Below are positions 25,948 through 34,699 of a DNA stretch of 64,000 nt, piece after piece (the stretch's first letter is position 1; each line of letters starts with the position of its first letter). The notes beneath the pieces are model-generated. The model did no database searches. It was not told the origin of the DNA and saw nothing but the letters and a program-made list of their open reading frames with translations. Origin of the DNA: Polaribacter sp. (GTDB taxonomy: Bacteria > Bacteroidota > Bacteroidia > Flavobacteriales > Flavobacteriaceae); NCBI GenBank assembly GCA_029238315.1, contig JAQWGI010000026.1, forward strand, positions 147,671-211,670. Reading direction: 5' to 3'. The translations under genes were made by a program, and so were the position numbers.

Positions 25948-26595
25948 ATGGCGCACGATTTAAGCAATCATAGAAAATCATATGAAAAGCAAGAACTATT
26001 AGAAAGTACTTGTCCAGAAAACCCCATTGAATTGTTTCAACAATGGTTTTTAAACGCAGATGCTTCAGATTTAATTCACGAAGCAAATGCTGTTACAATT
26101 GCATCTATTGGTCTAGACGGTTTTCCTAAAAGTAGGGTTGTATTATTAAAGAAATACACGTGGGAAGGTTTTATTTTTTACACCAATTACAATTCAGAAA
26201 AAGGAAAAGCAATTTTAGCAAATAACCATATTTGTTTGTCCTTTTTTTGGGCTGGTTTAGAACAACAAATCATCATTAAAGGAAATGCAGAAAAGTTGGC
26301 AGAGAATTTATCAGACGGTTATTTTGATTCGCGTCCAGACGGAAGTAAATTAGGTGCTTGGGCATCCAATCAAAGTGATGTTGTTGCTTCTAGAGAAAAT
26401 TTAGACAAGAATTTAAAATCTTTCGAAGAAAAATATTTTCAGCAAGAAATTCCGCGCCCCAAACATTGGGGTGGTTTTTTAGTAAAACCCGTTTCTATTG
26501 AATTTTGGCAAGGAAGACCTAACAGAATGCACGACAGAATTCGTTACACTTTACAAGAAGATTTTTCTTGGAAGTTAGAACGATTAGCTCCATAA
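25948..26595 (+). CDS. pdxH: Pyridoxamine/pyridoxine 5'-phosphate oxidase
   Basis: A 215-residue FMN enzyme that oxidises PNP/PMP to pyridoxal 5'-phosphate. Recognised by SRVVLLKKYTWEGFIFYTNYNSEKGKAI in the FMN region, by SDGYFDSRPDGSKLGAWASNQS and by the C-terminal EFWQGRPNRMHDRIRY. Length is typical. It may be cotranscribed with the sixA-like and ppx genes downstream (30- and 8-base gaps). Confidence 0.96.
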   Translation: MAHDLSNHRKSYEKQELLESTCPENPIELFQQWFLNADASDLIHEANAVTIASIGLDGFPKSRVVLLKKYTWEGFIFYTNYNSEKGKAILANNHICLSFFWAGLEQQIIIKGNAEKLAENLSDGYFDSRPDGSKLGAWASNQSDVVASRENLDKNLKSFEEKYFQQEIPRPKHWGGFLVKPVSIEFWQGRPNRMHDRIRYTLQEDFSWKLERLAP

Positions 26596-26625
26596 TTTTC
26601 TATATTTACACTATCAAACTTTAGA

Positions 26626-27114
26626 ATGAAAACACTTTATATTGTTCGTCACGCAAAATCATCTTGGGAATACGATGGCATTGAAGATATAGATAGACCA
26701 CTTAAAGAACGTGGAATAAAAGATGCATATTTATTGTCTGATTACTTATCTGAAATCATCACAAAACCAGACGTTTTTGTAAGTAGCAGTGCTAACAGAG
26801 CATTGCATACAGCAATTATTTTTTGCGAAAACTTTGGCTACCCTTTATCCAATTTAAAAATCAAAAAACAACTGTACAGTTTTAGTGATGGCTACTTAGT
26901 AAAAACCATTAAAGCGCTAGATGACAGTTTTGATTCTGCTATAATATTTAGTCACGATCACGGAATCAATACGTTTGTTAACAAATACGGAAGCAAACCA
27001 ATTGCACATGTACCAACATGTGGTGTCATTGGAATTCAGTTTGAAAATAAACATTGGAAAAGTATTAAAAAAGGAAATACCACATTAATAGAATTTCCGA
27101 AAAATCATAAATAA
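26626..27114 (+). CDS. SixA-like phosphohistidine phosphatase
   Basis: A 162-residue histidine-phosphatase-fold protein. The RHG-type signature is Arg8-His9 (IVRHAKSSW) and the second catalytic His is His110 (FSHDHG). The small size and the SSSANRALHTA motif match SixA, which removes phosphate from phosphohistidine. The substrate in this organism is not known. It is 8 bases from the ppx/gppA gene. Confidence 0.85.
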   Translation: MKTLYIVRHAKSSWEYDGIEDIDRPLKERGIKDAYLLSDYLSEIITKPDVFVSSSANRALHTAIIFCENFGYPLSNLKIKKQLYSFSDGYLVKTIKALDDSFDSAIIFSHDHGINTFVNKYGSKPIAHVPTCGVIGIQFENKHWKSIKKGNTTLIEFPKNHK

Positions 27115-27122
27115 AAGTACGC

Positions 27123-28019
27123 TTGATAGAAATTAAAAAATATGCTGCAATAGATATTGGCTCAAATGCCATTCGTTTACTCATTGCAAATGTTATTGTA
27201 GAGAAAGATAAAGAGCCCCAGTTTAGAAAATCTTCTCTGGTTCGTGTCCCGATACGTTTGGGAGCAGACACCTTTGTTTCAGGTGAAATCTCTCCTGCAA
27301 ATACAGAGAGAATGATTGATGCTATGGAGTCTTTTAAACTATTAATGAAAATTAACAACGTAGAAAAGTACAAAGCATGTGCTACTTCTGCAATGCGGGA
27401 AGCTGAAAACGGAAAAGAAGTTGCACAATTAATTTTAGAAAAAACGGGGGTAGAAATAGATATTATTGGTGGTAAAAAAGAAGCTGCCATTATTTTCTCT
27501 ACAGATTTAAGCGAATTGATAGAAAACGATGCTTCTTATTTATATGTTGATGTTGGTGGTGGAAGTACAGAATTTACGATTTTTTCTAAAGGAAGAATTA
27601 TCAACTCCAAATCTTTTAAAATGGGAACGGTTCGTTTGATAAATAATAAAAAACCTGACAACAAAATTATTTTTAAAGAAGTTCAAAAATGGATTGAAAT
27701 CAACACAAAAGATCTTAAAAAACTATCTTTAATTGGTTCTGGCGGAAACATTAACAAACTTTTTAAAATGTCTGGAAGAACAATTGGAAAACCAATTTCA
27801 TACATTTATTTAAATGCACAATATCAGTTCTTAAAAAAGATGAGTTTTGATGATCGTGTATCTGAATTGAGTTTAAATCCTGATAGAGCTGACGTAATTA
27901 TACCAGCAACTAAAATTTATTTATCCGCAATGAAATGGAGTGGAGCAAGAAAAGTATATGTTCCAAAAATTGGTTTGGCAGACGGCATTATAAAAAGCTT
28001 ACATCATAATAAACTATAA
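27123..28019 (+). CDS. Ppx/GppA-family phosphatase
   Basis: A 298-residue ASKHA-fold phosphatase with a TTG start (MIEIKKYAAIDIGSNAIRLL); no ATG lies in frame nearby. The phosphate motifs are DIGSNAIRL and YVDVGGGSTEFTIFS. The length covers the N-terminal domain pair only, without the C-terminal HD-like domain of E. coli Ppx. Activity on polyphosphate or pppGpp cannot be decided. It is third in the pdxH-sixA-ppx cluster; histidine and polyphosphate phosphatase genes often pair, as here. Confidence 0.85.
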   Translation: MIEIKKYAAIDIGSNAIRLLIANVIVEKDKEPQFRKSSLVRVPIRLGADTFVSGEISPANTERMIDAMESFKLLMKINNVEKYKACATSAMREAENGKEVAQLILEKTGVEIDIIGGKKEAAIIFSTDLSELIENDASYLYVDVGGGSTEFTIFSKGRIINSKSFKMGTVRLINNKKPDNKIIFKEVQKWIEINTKDLKKLSLIGSGGNINKLFKMSGRTIGKPISYIYLNAQYQFLKKMSFDDRVSELSLNPDRADVIIPATKIYLSAMKWSGARKVYVPKIGLADGIIKSLHHNKL

Positions 28020-28059
28020 ACTAGTTTTTCTAAACCAACACTAAAAGCATTAATAGTTT

Positions 28060-28139
28060 GTCTGGTCGAGCGCAGTCTAGACCTAACTATTACCAAACCT
28101 TAACACAAAATAACCTCTCGACTCCGCTCTAGGAGACAT
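28060..28139. repeat. Palindromic dispersed repeat between ppx/gppA and lpxK
   Basis: GTCGAGCGCAGTCTAGAC and its mate CTCGACTCCGCTCTAGGAGA pair imperfectly (15 of 20 positions in the core) across about 40 bases, in a 155-base gap between convergent genes. The TCGAGCG-GTCGAGA type is common, as I recall, in flavobacterial intergenic regions. Confidence 0.55.
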
Positions 28140-28174
28140 TGGAATAATTTAATAAAAAATCAGTTTGAAATAAA

Positions 28175-29197
28175 TTATGTGTTAGACTTCACATAACGAG
28201 TAATTAAATCGTCAAATTCTTGTTGATGACCTCCAAAGTTTGTTTCGATCTCTAAATAATAGACATCATCGATTTTATCTGACAATCTTACAAAATCCTT
28301 TTCAGTAGTTAACATAATTTTTTGTTCAGAATTTAATGCATCAAAAGTTGATTGTATCGTTGTAATGTCTTTGTCTGAAAACTGATGATGATCAGAAAAC
28401 TTAAGATGTTTAAAAGTACAGTTTAGACTAGATAAATGTGCTTTTAGTGGCTTCGGATTTGCGATTCCAGTTACCAACAACACATGGTAATTAGCCAATT
28501 CAGAAGCTTGTATCGACAGCTTGTTGTTCGACTTTAACAAGGCTGAATAAACAATAGAAGAAAACAAAATAGGACCTTTAAAATACCTTTTAATAAGATA
28601 TTGTAAATCTTTTTTCTCTTGCGCATCAATAGTTAAAGGACACTTGGTAACCACAACAACGTCTGCTCTTCTGGCTCCAGTTCTTGGCTCTCGTAAATTG
28701 CCTGTTGGCAATACAAAATCTTTGGAAAACAAATCGTTGTAACTGGTTAATAGCACATAAAATCCGGCAGTTACTTTACGGTGCTGAAAAGCATCATCTA
28801 GTAAAACAACCTCTGTGTTATTTAATTGCTGAATTCCGTGAACTCGATTCTCATCAACCCCAACAGTAATATCTTTATATTTCTTAGAAAATTGCAAAGG
28901 TTCATCACCCACATCTTCTGCATGCTTTGTTTCATCAACCAATAAAAACCCCTTGGTTTTACGTCCATAACCTCTACTTAAGACACCAATTTTATAATCA
29001 GCTTTTAATAAATTAATTAGATATTCAATTTGTGGAGTTTTACCTGTTCCGCCAACAGACAAGTTTCCAACAGCAATTACTGGTTTTTTAAATTGGGTTG
29101 TTTTAAAAATTCCAAGTTCAAAGAAATGGTTACGAAGCGTTGTAACTATTGCGTAAATCAAGGAAAAAGGAAAAGCTAAAAAACGTATAAATTTCAT
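28175..29197 (-). CDS. lpxK: Tetraacyldisaccharide 4'-kinase
   Basis: A 340-residue membrane-associated kinase that adds the 4'-phosphate of lipid A. I chose the ATG at 29197 (MKFIRFLAFPFSLIYAIVTTLRN), which gives the family N-terminal membrane helix; an ATG 66 bases upstream adds a basic leader with no homology I know. The P-loop is VGNLSVGGTGKTPQ and the conserved LLDDAFQHR follows. It is divergent from the Nif3-like gene. Confidence 0.92.
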   Translation of the reverse strand: MKFIRFLAFPFSLIYAIVTTLRNHFFELGIFKTTQFKKPVIAVGNLSVGGTGKTPQIEYLINLLKADYKIGVLSRGYGRKTKGFLLVDETKHAEDVGDEPLQFSKKYKDITVGVDENRVHGIQQLNNTEVVLLDDAFQHRKVTAGFYVLLTSYNDLFSKDFVLPTGNLREPRTGARRADVVVVTKCPLTIDAQEKKDLQYLIKRYFKGPILFSSIVYSALLKSNNKLSIQASELANYHVLLVTGIANPKPLKAHLSSLNCTFKHLKFSDHHQFSDKDITTIQSTFDALNSEQKIMLTTEKDFVRLSDKIDDVYYLEIETNFGGHQQEFDDLITRYVKSNT

Positions 29198-29281
29198 TGG
29201 CACTAAAGTAATTAAAAATCTTAACTTTGGGTTTCGTAATAATTTTCTTTTTTGAAAGAACATTGAACAAATTTACATGAA

Positions 29282-30073
29282 ATGAAGATACAAAATGTAA
29301 TCAATTATTTAGAAGAATTGGCACCGCTTTCTTATGCAGAAACCTTTGATAACGTAGGTTTACTTATTGGTGATACTCAAACTAATGTTACAGGTATTTT
29401 AGTAACTTTAGACAGCTTAGAGACAACCGTAGATGAGGCTATTGCAAAAAAATGTAATTTAATTGTAAGTTTTCATCCTATAATTTTTAGTGGACTTAAG
29501 AAAATAAATGGAAATTCTTATGTAGAAAGAGTGGTTCTAAAGGCTATAAAAAATAATATTGCTATCTATGCGATGCACACCGCTTTAGACAATATTAAAA
29601 AAGGGGTTAGTGGTAAAATCTGTGAGGTGTTAAAATTAAAAAACACAGAAATACTAATTCCAAAAACAAATTTAAAGACTAAAGAAACTATTGGAATGGG
29701 AATGATTGGTGAATTAGAATCGGCAATGAGTGAAAAAGATTTTATTCAATATCTTAAAAAAACGATGAAAACAGACTGTGTTCGTCACTCAGAATTCCTA
29801 GAAAAAACGATAAAAAAAGTTGCAGTTTTAGGTGGTTCTGGAAGTTTTGCTATCGAAAATGCAATCAATTTAAAAGCAGATGCTTATGTGAGTGCAGATT
29901 TTAAATACCACGATTTTTTTAAAGCAGAAAAACAAATTTTGTTGACAGACATCGGGCATTATGAAAGTGAACAGTTCACAAAAAATCTTTTAGTTGAGTA
30001 TCTTACAAAAAAATTCACTAATTTTGCAGTCATTTTATCAGAAAAAAGTACAAACCCAATTTATTACAGTTAA
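29282..30073 (+). CDS. Nif3-like dinuclear metal-centre hexameric protein
   Basis: A 263-residue protein. The motif LAPLSYAETFDNVGLLIGD, then VSFHPIIFSGLKK and the late DIGHYESEQF carry the conserved His, Asp and Glu ligands of the two-metal site. The size is that of the two-domain form without the PII-like insertion seen in longer Bacillus and Bacteroidetes members. The fold is known, but the reaction is not settled, with GTP cyclohydrolase I-like activity proposed for some members. Its partner gene follows after 3 bases. Confidence 0.9.
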   Translation: MKIQNVINYLEELAPLSYAETFDNVGLLIGDTQTNVTGILVTLDSLETTVDEAIAKKCNLIVSFHPIIFSGLKKINGNSYVERVVLKAIKNNIAIYAMHTALDNIKKGVSGKICEVLKLKNTEILIPKTNLKTKETIGMGMIGELESAMSEKDFIQYLKKTMKTDCVRHSEFLEKTIKKVAVLGGSGSFAIENAINLKADAYVSADFKYHDFFKAEKQILLTDIGHYESEQFTKNLLVEYLTKKFTNFAVILSEKSTNPIYYS

Positions 30074-30076
30074 AAC

Positions 30077-30850
30077 ATGGCAAAGAAGAAAGAGGTTACG
30101 GTAGAGGAAAAGTTAAGAGCTTTATACGACTTACAATTGATCGATTCTAGAATTGATGAAATTAATAATGTTAGTGGAGAATTACCTTTAGAGGTTGAAG
30201 ATTTAGAAGATGAAATTGCAGGTTTAAATACTAGACTTTCAAATTTTGCAGAAGACGTAGCAAACTTAGAAACAGACATCAATAATAAAAAAATATTGAT
30301 TGAAGAATCTAAGGCATTGATGAAAAAATACGACGAGCAGCAAAAGAAAGTTAGAAATAATAGAGAGTTTGACTCAATCACCAAAGAAATAGAATATCAA
30401 GAATTAGAAATTCAATTGGCTGAAAAAAGAATTGGAGAGTATACTGTGAAAATTGAGCAAAAAAATGAAATCATAAATGCTACTAATGAAAAATTAGCAA
30501 AGCAAGATGAGCATTTAAAACATAAAAAAGCTGAGTTAGCCGGTATCTTAAAAGAAACGGAAAAAGAACAAAAAATGCTAGTTAAAAAATCTGCAGAATT
30601 TTCTGAAGCAATTGACGAGCATTTACTGGGAGCATACAAAAGAATTAGAAGTAAAGTAAAAAACGGATTGGCTGTAGTATCTATCGAAAGAGGAGCTTCT
30701 GGTGGTTCTTTCTTTACAATTCCACCACAAGTACAAGTAGAAATTGCTACGCGCAAAAAAATTACTATTGATGAATATAGTGGTAGAATTTTAGTGGATG
30801 CTGATTTAGCAAGAGAAGAAAAAGAAAAGATTGATGGCTTAATGGCTTAA
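30077..30850 (+). CDS. Coiled-coil COG1579/DUF164-family protein without the zinc-ribbon cysteines
   Basis: A 257-residue protein. Residues about 20-185 form a long charged coiled coil, and the C-terminal region follows the DUF164 zinc-ribbon pattern with the PPQ turn and SGRILV. All four expected Cys positions are non-Cys: RGASGGSFFTIPPQ would normally be CxxC and DEYSGRIL normally CxxCGRIL. There is no Cys in the whole C-terminal domain. The family works with Nif3-like proteins by gene pairing, as here; function unknown. A strong terminator follows. Confidence 0.88.
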   Translation: MAKKKEVTVEEKLRALYDLQLIDSRIDEINNVSGELPLEVEDLEDEIAGLNTRLSNFAEDVANLETDINNKKILIEESKALMKKYDEQQKKVRNNREFDSITKEIEYQELEIQLAEKRIGEYTVKIEQKNEIINATNEKLAKQDEHLKHKKAELAGILKETEKEQKMLVKKSAEFSEAIDEHLLGAYKRIRSKVKNGLAVVSIERGASGGSFFTIPPQVQVEIATRKKITIDEYSGRILVDADLAREEKEKIDGLMA

Positions 30851-30870
30851 GAAGTATTAATCTTTATAAC

Positions 30871-30908
30871 ATAAAAAAAACTCGGAGAAAATCTCCGAGT
30901 TTTTTTAT
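30871..30908. terminator. Strong bidirectional terminator
   Basis: AAACTCGGAGA and TCTCCGAGTTT form an 11-bp stem with a 3-4-base loop, with A and T runs on both sides. It separates two convergent transcription units. Confidence 0.9.
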
Positions 30909-30926
30909 GCTTACTTATTTAAGGCA

Positions 30927-32855
30927 TTATTCTATATTCTTAATGTAGTCTAGCTTCTGTTTCCAAATAACTAACTCTTCTTTAAAGGCATTAATATTTG
31001 TTCTAACATTTACCAATAAAGGATTGTCGTCTTTTGCATTAGAAAAGAAACTCAAATTGTTTTCTAATTGCTGTATTTCTTTATGAATTCCATCTATCTT
31101 TTTTCTAACAAAGAGTTGCTCAGAATTTAATTTATGTTCATTTCCTTCAGCCATTAAACCTGCTACTAAATTTTTATATTTTAACATTGTAATTTCATCT
31201 TTGGTTAAAGACAAACCTTCCAATAACGCATCTATTCTCTTATAAAATTTAGATTCTAAATGACGTACACTTTTTGGTGTTTCTCCATAAGCTTTCCATT
31301 TTTTGATGCATTCATTTATTTCATCTAACGTAGCATCCTCTATTTTTTTCACTTCTTCTAAATAAGCCTTTTTCTCTTCAATAAAAGCCTTCTCCTCTTC
31401 ATTTAAGGTGTTCTGTTTGTTATGCAATCTGTCAAAATAATGATTACAAGCGGCCTTAAAGCGTTTCCAAATAGCGTCAGAAAATTTTCTAGGAACATGT
31501 CCAATTTTTTTCCAATCTGATTGAATTTTCTTCATTGTATTGGTAGCATTTTCCCAATCATCGCTATCTTTAATAGATTCTGCTAATTCTATAAGCGCAT
31601 TTTTCTTATCTAAATTATCTTGCTGAATACTTTTTTCTTGCTTATAAAAGGTGTTTTTTGCAGTATTAAACTTCTTAGTTGCTTGTTTAAATTTTTGCCA
31701 AACCGCTTCACTTCTATTGTAAGGTAATTTACCTGCATCAAAATATTGTTTTCTCAACGCTTCAATATCATTAATACTTTTTTGCCAATCGCTATGCTTG
31801 TTGTTTTTAGAAGTATCGTATTGAGCTATTAATGAAATGATCGCTAGTTTTTTCTCAATAATCTCTTCATACTGAGATTTCATTTCTCTAAAATAATCGT
31901 GCCTTTTATCGTGGATTTTTTTACTTGCAGCGCTAAATTTCTGCCAAACCTCTTCTCTATGCTCCTGAGAAACAGGCCCTACATCTTCCTTCCAAGCTTT
32001 GTGATATTGTTGTAATTCTTTAAAAGCATCATTTACATTCTCTAATTCTGTCAATGCTTCTACTTTCTCAATTAATTGTAATTTTTCTTCTAAATTATTC
32101 TTAAAATCTAAGTCTCTAAAATCATTACTCATGTGTAATAAATCGTAAAAACGCTCTACATGATGATGGTAATTTCTCCAAGTATCATTGTATTTATTTC
32201 TAGGAACTGCGCCAATTTCTCTCCAACTTGTTTGTATAACTTTAAAGTTTTTATACATCGTTTTTGGATCTGCATTTTCAATCAATTCTTTTAATTGCGC
32301 AATTGCAACATGGCGTTTTTCTAAATTGTTTTTTAACTGTGCATCTAAATCAGCATAATATGCATCACGTTTCTTTTTATAATCAGACAATAAAGAATTG
32401 TATGTTGCCTTTACAGGACTCGCATACTGAAAATCGATTGAATTACCGCCTTCGGCTAAAAATGCTGCTTTCTTCTCGGTTAATAAAGCACCAAACTTTG
32501 CGTTAAAAGCATTTTTTATAGCGTCTGTATTTTTCTTTAATTGTTGTACTGGAAAATCTTTTATCAATTTCTCTAACTCTTCAGCCAATGCTTCTAATTC
32601 CATGTTTTCATAATCCAACATCGGAATTGTGTTTTTTTCTTCGTCTTTTTCTGCCTCTTCTGCTACTTTTTCCTCAATCTCCTCTACCGCTTTATCCGTT
32701 GCAGCTTTTTCTTCTTCTACTTCCTTTGTCTCATCTACAACAGCAACCTTTTCTTCCACTTTTTCAGCTTCAGGAGTTTCAATTGGCGTTACTTCATTTT
32801 CTGCTGGAGTTTGATTGATTTGATCTTCTGTATTTTCTTGATTTTCTTCTAACAT
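30927..32855 (-). CDS. DUF349 repeat protein
   Basis: A 642-residue cytoplasmic protein. The first 85 residues are Glu-rich and low complexity. Five or more DUF349 repeats follow, each marked by a Trp, a Gly-x-x-P turn and a second Trp/F-K-F pattern, for example WREIGAVPRNKYNDTW, WKEDVGPVSQEHREEVW and WKKIGHVPRKFSDAIW. Repeats of this family occur widely in Bacteroidetes and some gammaproteobacteria, with no settled function. It is monocistronic, with a shared terminator downstream. Confidence 0.85.
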   Translation of the reverse strand: MLEENQENTEDQINQTPAENEVTPIETPEAEKVEEKVAVVDETKEVEEEKAATDKAVEEIEEKVAEEAEKDEEKNTIPMLDYENMELEALAEELEKLIKDFPVQQLKKNTDAIKNAFNAKFGALLTEKKAAFLAEGGNSIDFQYASPVKATYNSLLSDYKKKRDAYYADLDAQLKNNLEKRHVAIAQLKELIENADPKTMYKNFKVIQTSWREIGAVPRNKYNDTWRNYHHHVERFYDLLHMSNDFRDLDFKNNLEEKLQLIEKVEALTELENVNDAFKELQQYHKAWKEDVGPVSQEHREEVWQKFSAASKKIHDKRHDYFREMKSQYEEIIEKKLAIISLIAQYDTSKNNKHSDWQKSINDIEALRKQYFDAGKLPYNRSEAVWQKFKQATKKFNTAKNTFYKQEKSIQQDNLDKKNALIELAESIKDSDDWENATNTMKKIQSDWKKIGHVPRKFSDAIWKRFKAACNHYFDRLHNKQNTLNEEEKAFIEEKKAYLEEVKKIEDATLDEINECIKKWKAYGETPKSVRHLESKFYKRIDALLEGLSLTKDEITMLKYKNLVAGLMAEGNEHKLNSEQLFVRKKIDGIHKEIQQLENNLSFFSNAKDDNPLLVNVRTNINAFKEELVIWKQKLDYIKNIE

Positions 32856-32944
32856 CTTATAATGTTTAAGGTTCCTATAATAATGCTTAAATATAGGGAT
32901 GTATTACAAATTGACAAAAAAACTTCGCTTTTAATAACAAAAAT

Positions 32945-33709
32945 TTAGCGATTCCAAATTCGCCAAGATTCCTCAGCCTGAAGCTGCAACATCTCTAATC
33001 CATTTTTAATATTTGCGCCTTTCTCTTTTCCTTTTTTCAAAAAAGTAGATTTAGACGGATTGTAAATTAAATCGAATAATAAATGCTTTGATGTAATAAA
33101 TTGATATGGAATTTCTGGACATAAAGCTGTTTCAGGAAAAGTTCCTAATGGTGTACAATTGATAATAATTGTATGTGTAGCAATTATTTCTTCGGATAAT
33201 TCTGTATAAGAAATTTCATTTTCTTCGGATGGATCTCTAGAAACAAATTGAAATTCGATTTGTAGCTTTTTTAATGCGTATGCAATTGCTTTTGATGCAC
33301 CACCAGTTCCTAAAATTAATGCTTTTGTGTGATGCTTTTCTAACAATGGTTTTATGGAGTTTAGAAATCCAAAAACATCGGTATTAAATCCTTTAAGTTT
33401 TCCGTTTTCTAAAAACTTAATGGTGTTTACAGCTCCAATTTCATTCGCTTCTGTATCTATTTCATCTAAAAACGGAATTACTTCTTCTTTATAAGGAATG
33501 GTCACATTCATTCCTGATAAATTTATTGCTTGATTTATCAATTTTGGAAATCTCTGAATTGATTCAATATCAAAGTTCTGATATTGATGATTTTCTAATT
33601 CTAACTCAGCAAATTTCTCCTTGAAATATCCGCTAGAAAAAGAATACGAAATATTTCTTCCTATCAATCCAAATAGCTGATGGTTATGTTGCTTTTTTCT
33701 GTCTATCAT
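32945..33709 (-). CDS. aroE: Shikimate dehydrogenase
   Basis: A 254-residue NADPH enzyme of aromatic amino acid synthesis. I used the ATG at 33709 rather than a TTG nine bases upstream. The substrate site shows GLIGRNISYSFS and NVTIPYKEE (catalytic Lys), followed by the NADP loop LGTGGASKAIAYAL. The gene overlaps the upstream DUF368 gene by 26 bases, so it is probably coupled to it by translation; no metabolic reason for that link is evident. Confidence 0.93.
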   Translation of the reverse strand: MIDRKKQHNHQLFGLIGRNISYSFSSGYFKEKFAELELENHQYQNFDIESIQRFPKLINQAINLSGMNVTIPYKEEVIPFLDEIDTEANEIGAVNTIKFLENGKLKGFNTDVFGFLNSIKPLLEKHHTKALILGTGGASKAIAYALKKLQIEFQFVSRDPSEENEISYTELSEEIIATHTIIINCTPLGTFPETALCPEIPYQFITSKHLLFDLIYNPSKSTFLKKGKEKGANIKNGLEMLQLQAEESWRIWNR

Positions 33710-34697
33710 AATAATCAATTCCTAAAATTAATGCAATGCCAATAATACTATAAAAAATGGCGAACCAAGTTTCTGAATTAGAGAAATCTGGTAAAAACCG
33801 TTCATAATTCTGAATGATTCTATTTCCTTTTCCATCTACTAAAAACTCACTCTTTTCTTGAGAAAAAACAGCGCGCTTCCATGGCCAAACAATTCCTAAA
33901 GAACCCGCTATAAAACCAATAATTAGAGCGTTTACAGTTTGATGCCAACGTTTTAAAACATACCCCAATACATGAGAAATTGAAACCAAACCAAAAGCAG
34001 AACCTGCTGTGAAAACAGCTATAATTTTTAAGTGTCGCATGTTCTCAGGAACATCCAACACATCAAAATTTCCAGATAACAACCCTGTAATAATTGTTAG
34101 TAATCCGTTTACAGAATCAATTAACAACAACACATAATTGCCTAATAAAATTAAAATAAAAGAACCTGATAAACCTGGTAAAGTCATTCCAGAAACACCA
34201 ATAATTCCACAGAAAAAGACAAACCATAAATTGTCATTTTCTTGAGCTGGTGTCATAAAACTAATTCCAACGCCAACCGAAATCCCAATAATAAAAGACA
34301 ACGTGTTTTTAAAATTCCAATCGCCAAAATCTTTGTAAATATAAAATACAGAACCGATAATCATTCCGAAAAACCAACTCCAAACATACAATTCGTAGTG
34401 TTCTAATAGGAAATCTAACACTAGAGAAATACTGAAATAACTAAACATACTTCCACCCATTACTAAGAGCAAGAATTGTCCGTTTACATATTGATAAAAA
34501 CTTTTAAAACGTCCATTTACTAAAAGTTTAAATGCTTTTAAATTGACCTTTTGAAATGAATAAATGAGCTCTTCATAAAAACTCAACACAAAAGAAACTG
34601 TACCGCCAGAAACACCAGGCACTTTATTGGCAGCGCCCATTGCCAATCCTTTTAAGAAAAGATAGATTTTCTGTAAAAAGGTACGCTCTAATTTCAT
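33684..34697 (-). CDS. DUF368 membrane protein, polyprenyl-phosphate translocase type (copy 1)
   Basis: A 337-residue membrane protein with about nine hydrophobic segments. The DUF368 signature GAANKVPGVSGGTVSF lies near residue 21, with a second repeat-like GVSGMTLPGLSGSF in the middle. DUF368 proteins (PopT) have been reported to recycle undecaprenyl phosphate across the membrane for peptidoglycan synthesis. A paralogue lies directly upstream, 2 bases away. It extends C-terminally beyond copy 2 by a segment with SEFLVDGKGNRI. Confidence 0.85.
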   Translation of the reverse strand: MKLERTFLQKIYLFLKGLAMGAANKVPGVSGGTVSFVLSFYEELIYSFQKVNLKAFKLLVNGRFKSFYQYVNGQFLLLVMGGSMFSYFSISLVLDFLLEHYELYVWSWFFGMIIGSVFYIYKDFGDWNFKNTLSFIIGISVGVGISFMTPAQENDNLWFVFFCGIIGVSGMTLPGLSGSFILILLGNYVLLLIDSVNGLLTIITGLLSGNFDVLDVPENMRHLKIIAVFTAGSAFGLVSISHVLGYVLKRWHQTVNALIIGFIAGSLGIVWPWKRAVFSQEKSEFLVDGKGNRIIQNYERFLPDFSNSETWFAIFYSIIGIALILGIDYYDRQKKAT

Positions 34698-34699
34698 TT

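Noticed and set aside
32588..32818. Leu/Pro-rich open frame opposite the DUF349 gene
   Set aside because: It is the complement of the Glu-rich N-terminus; low-complexity shadow.
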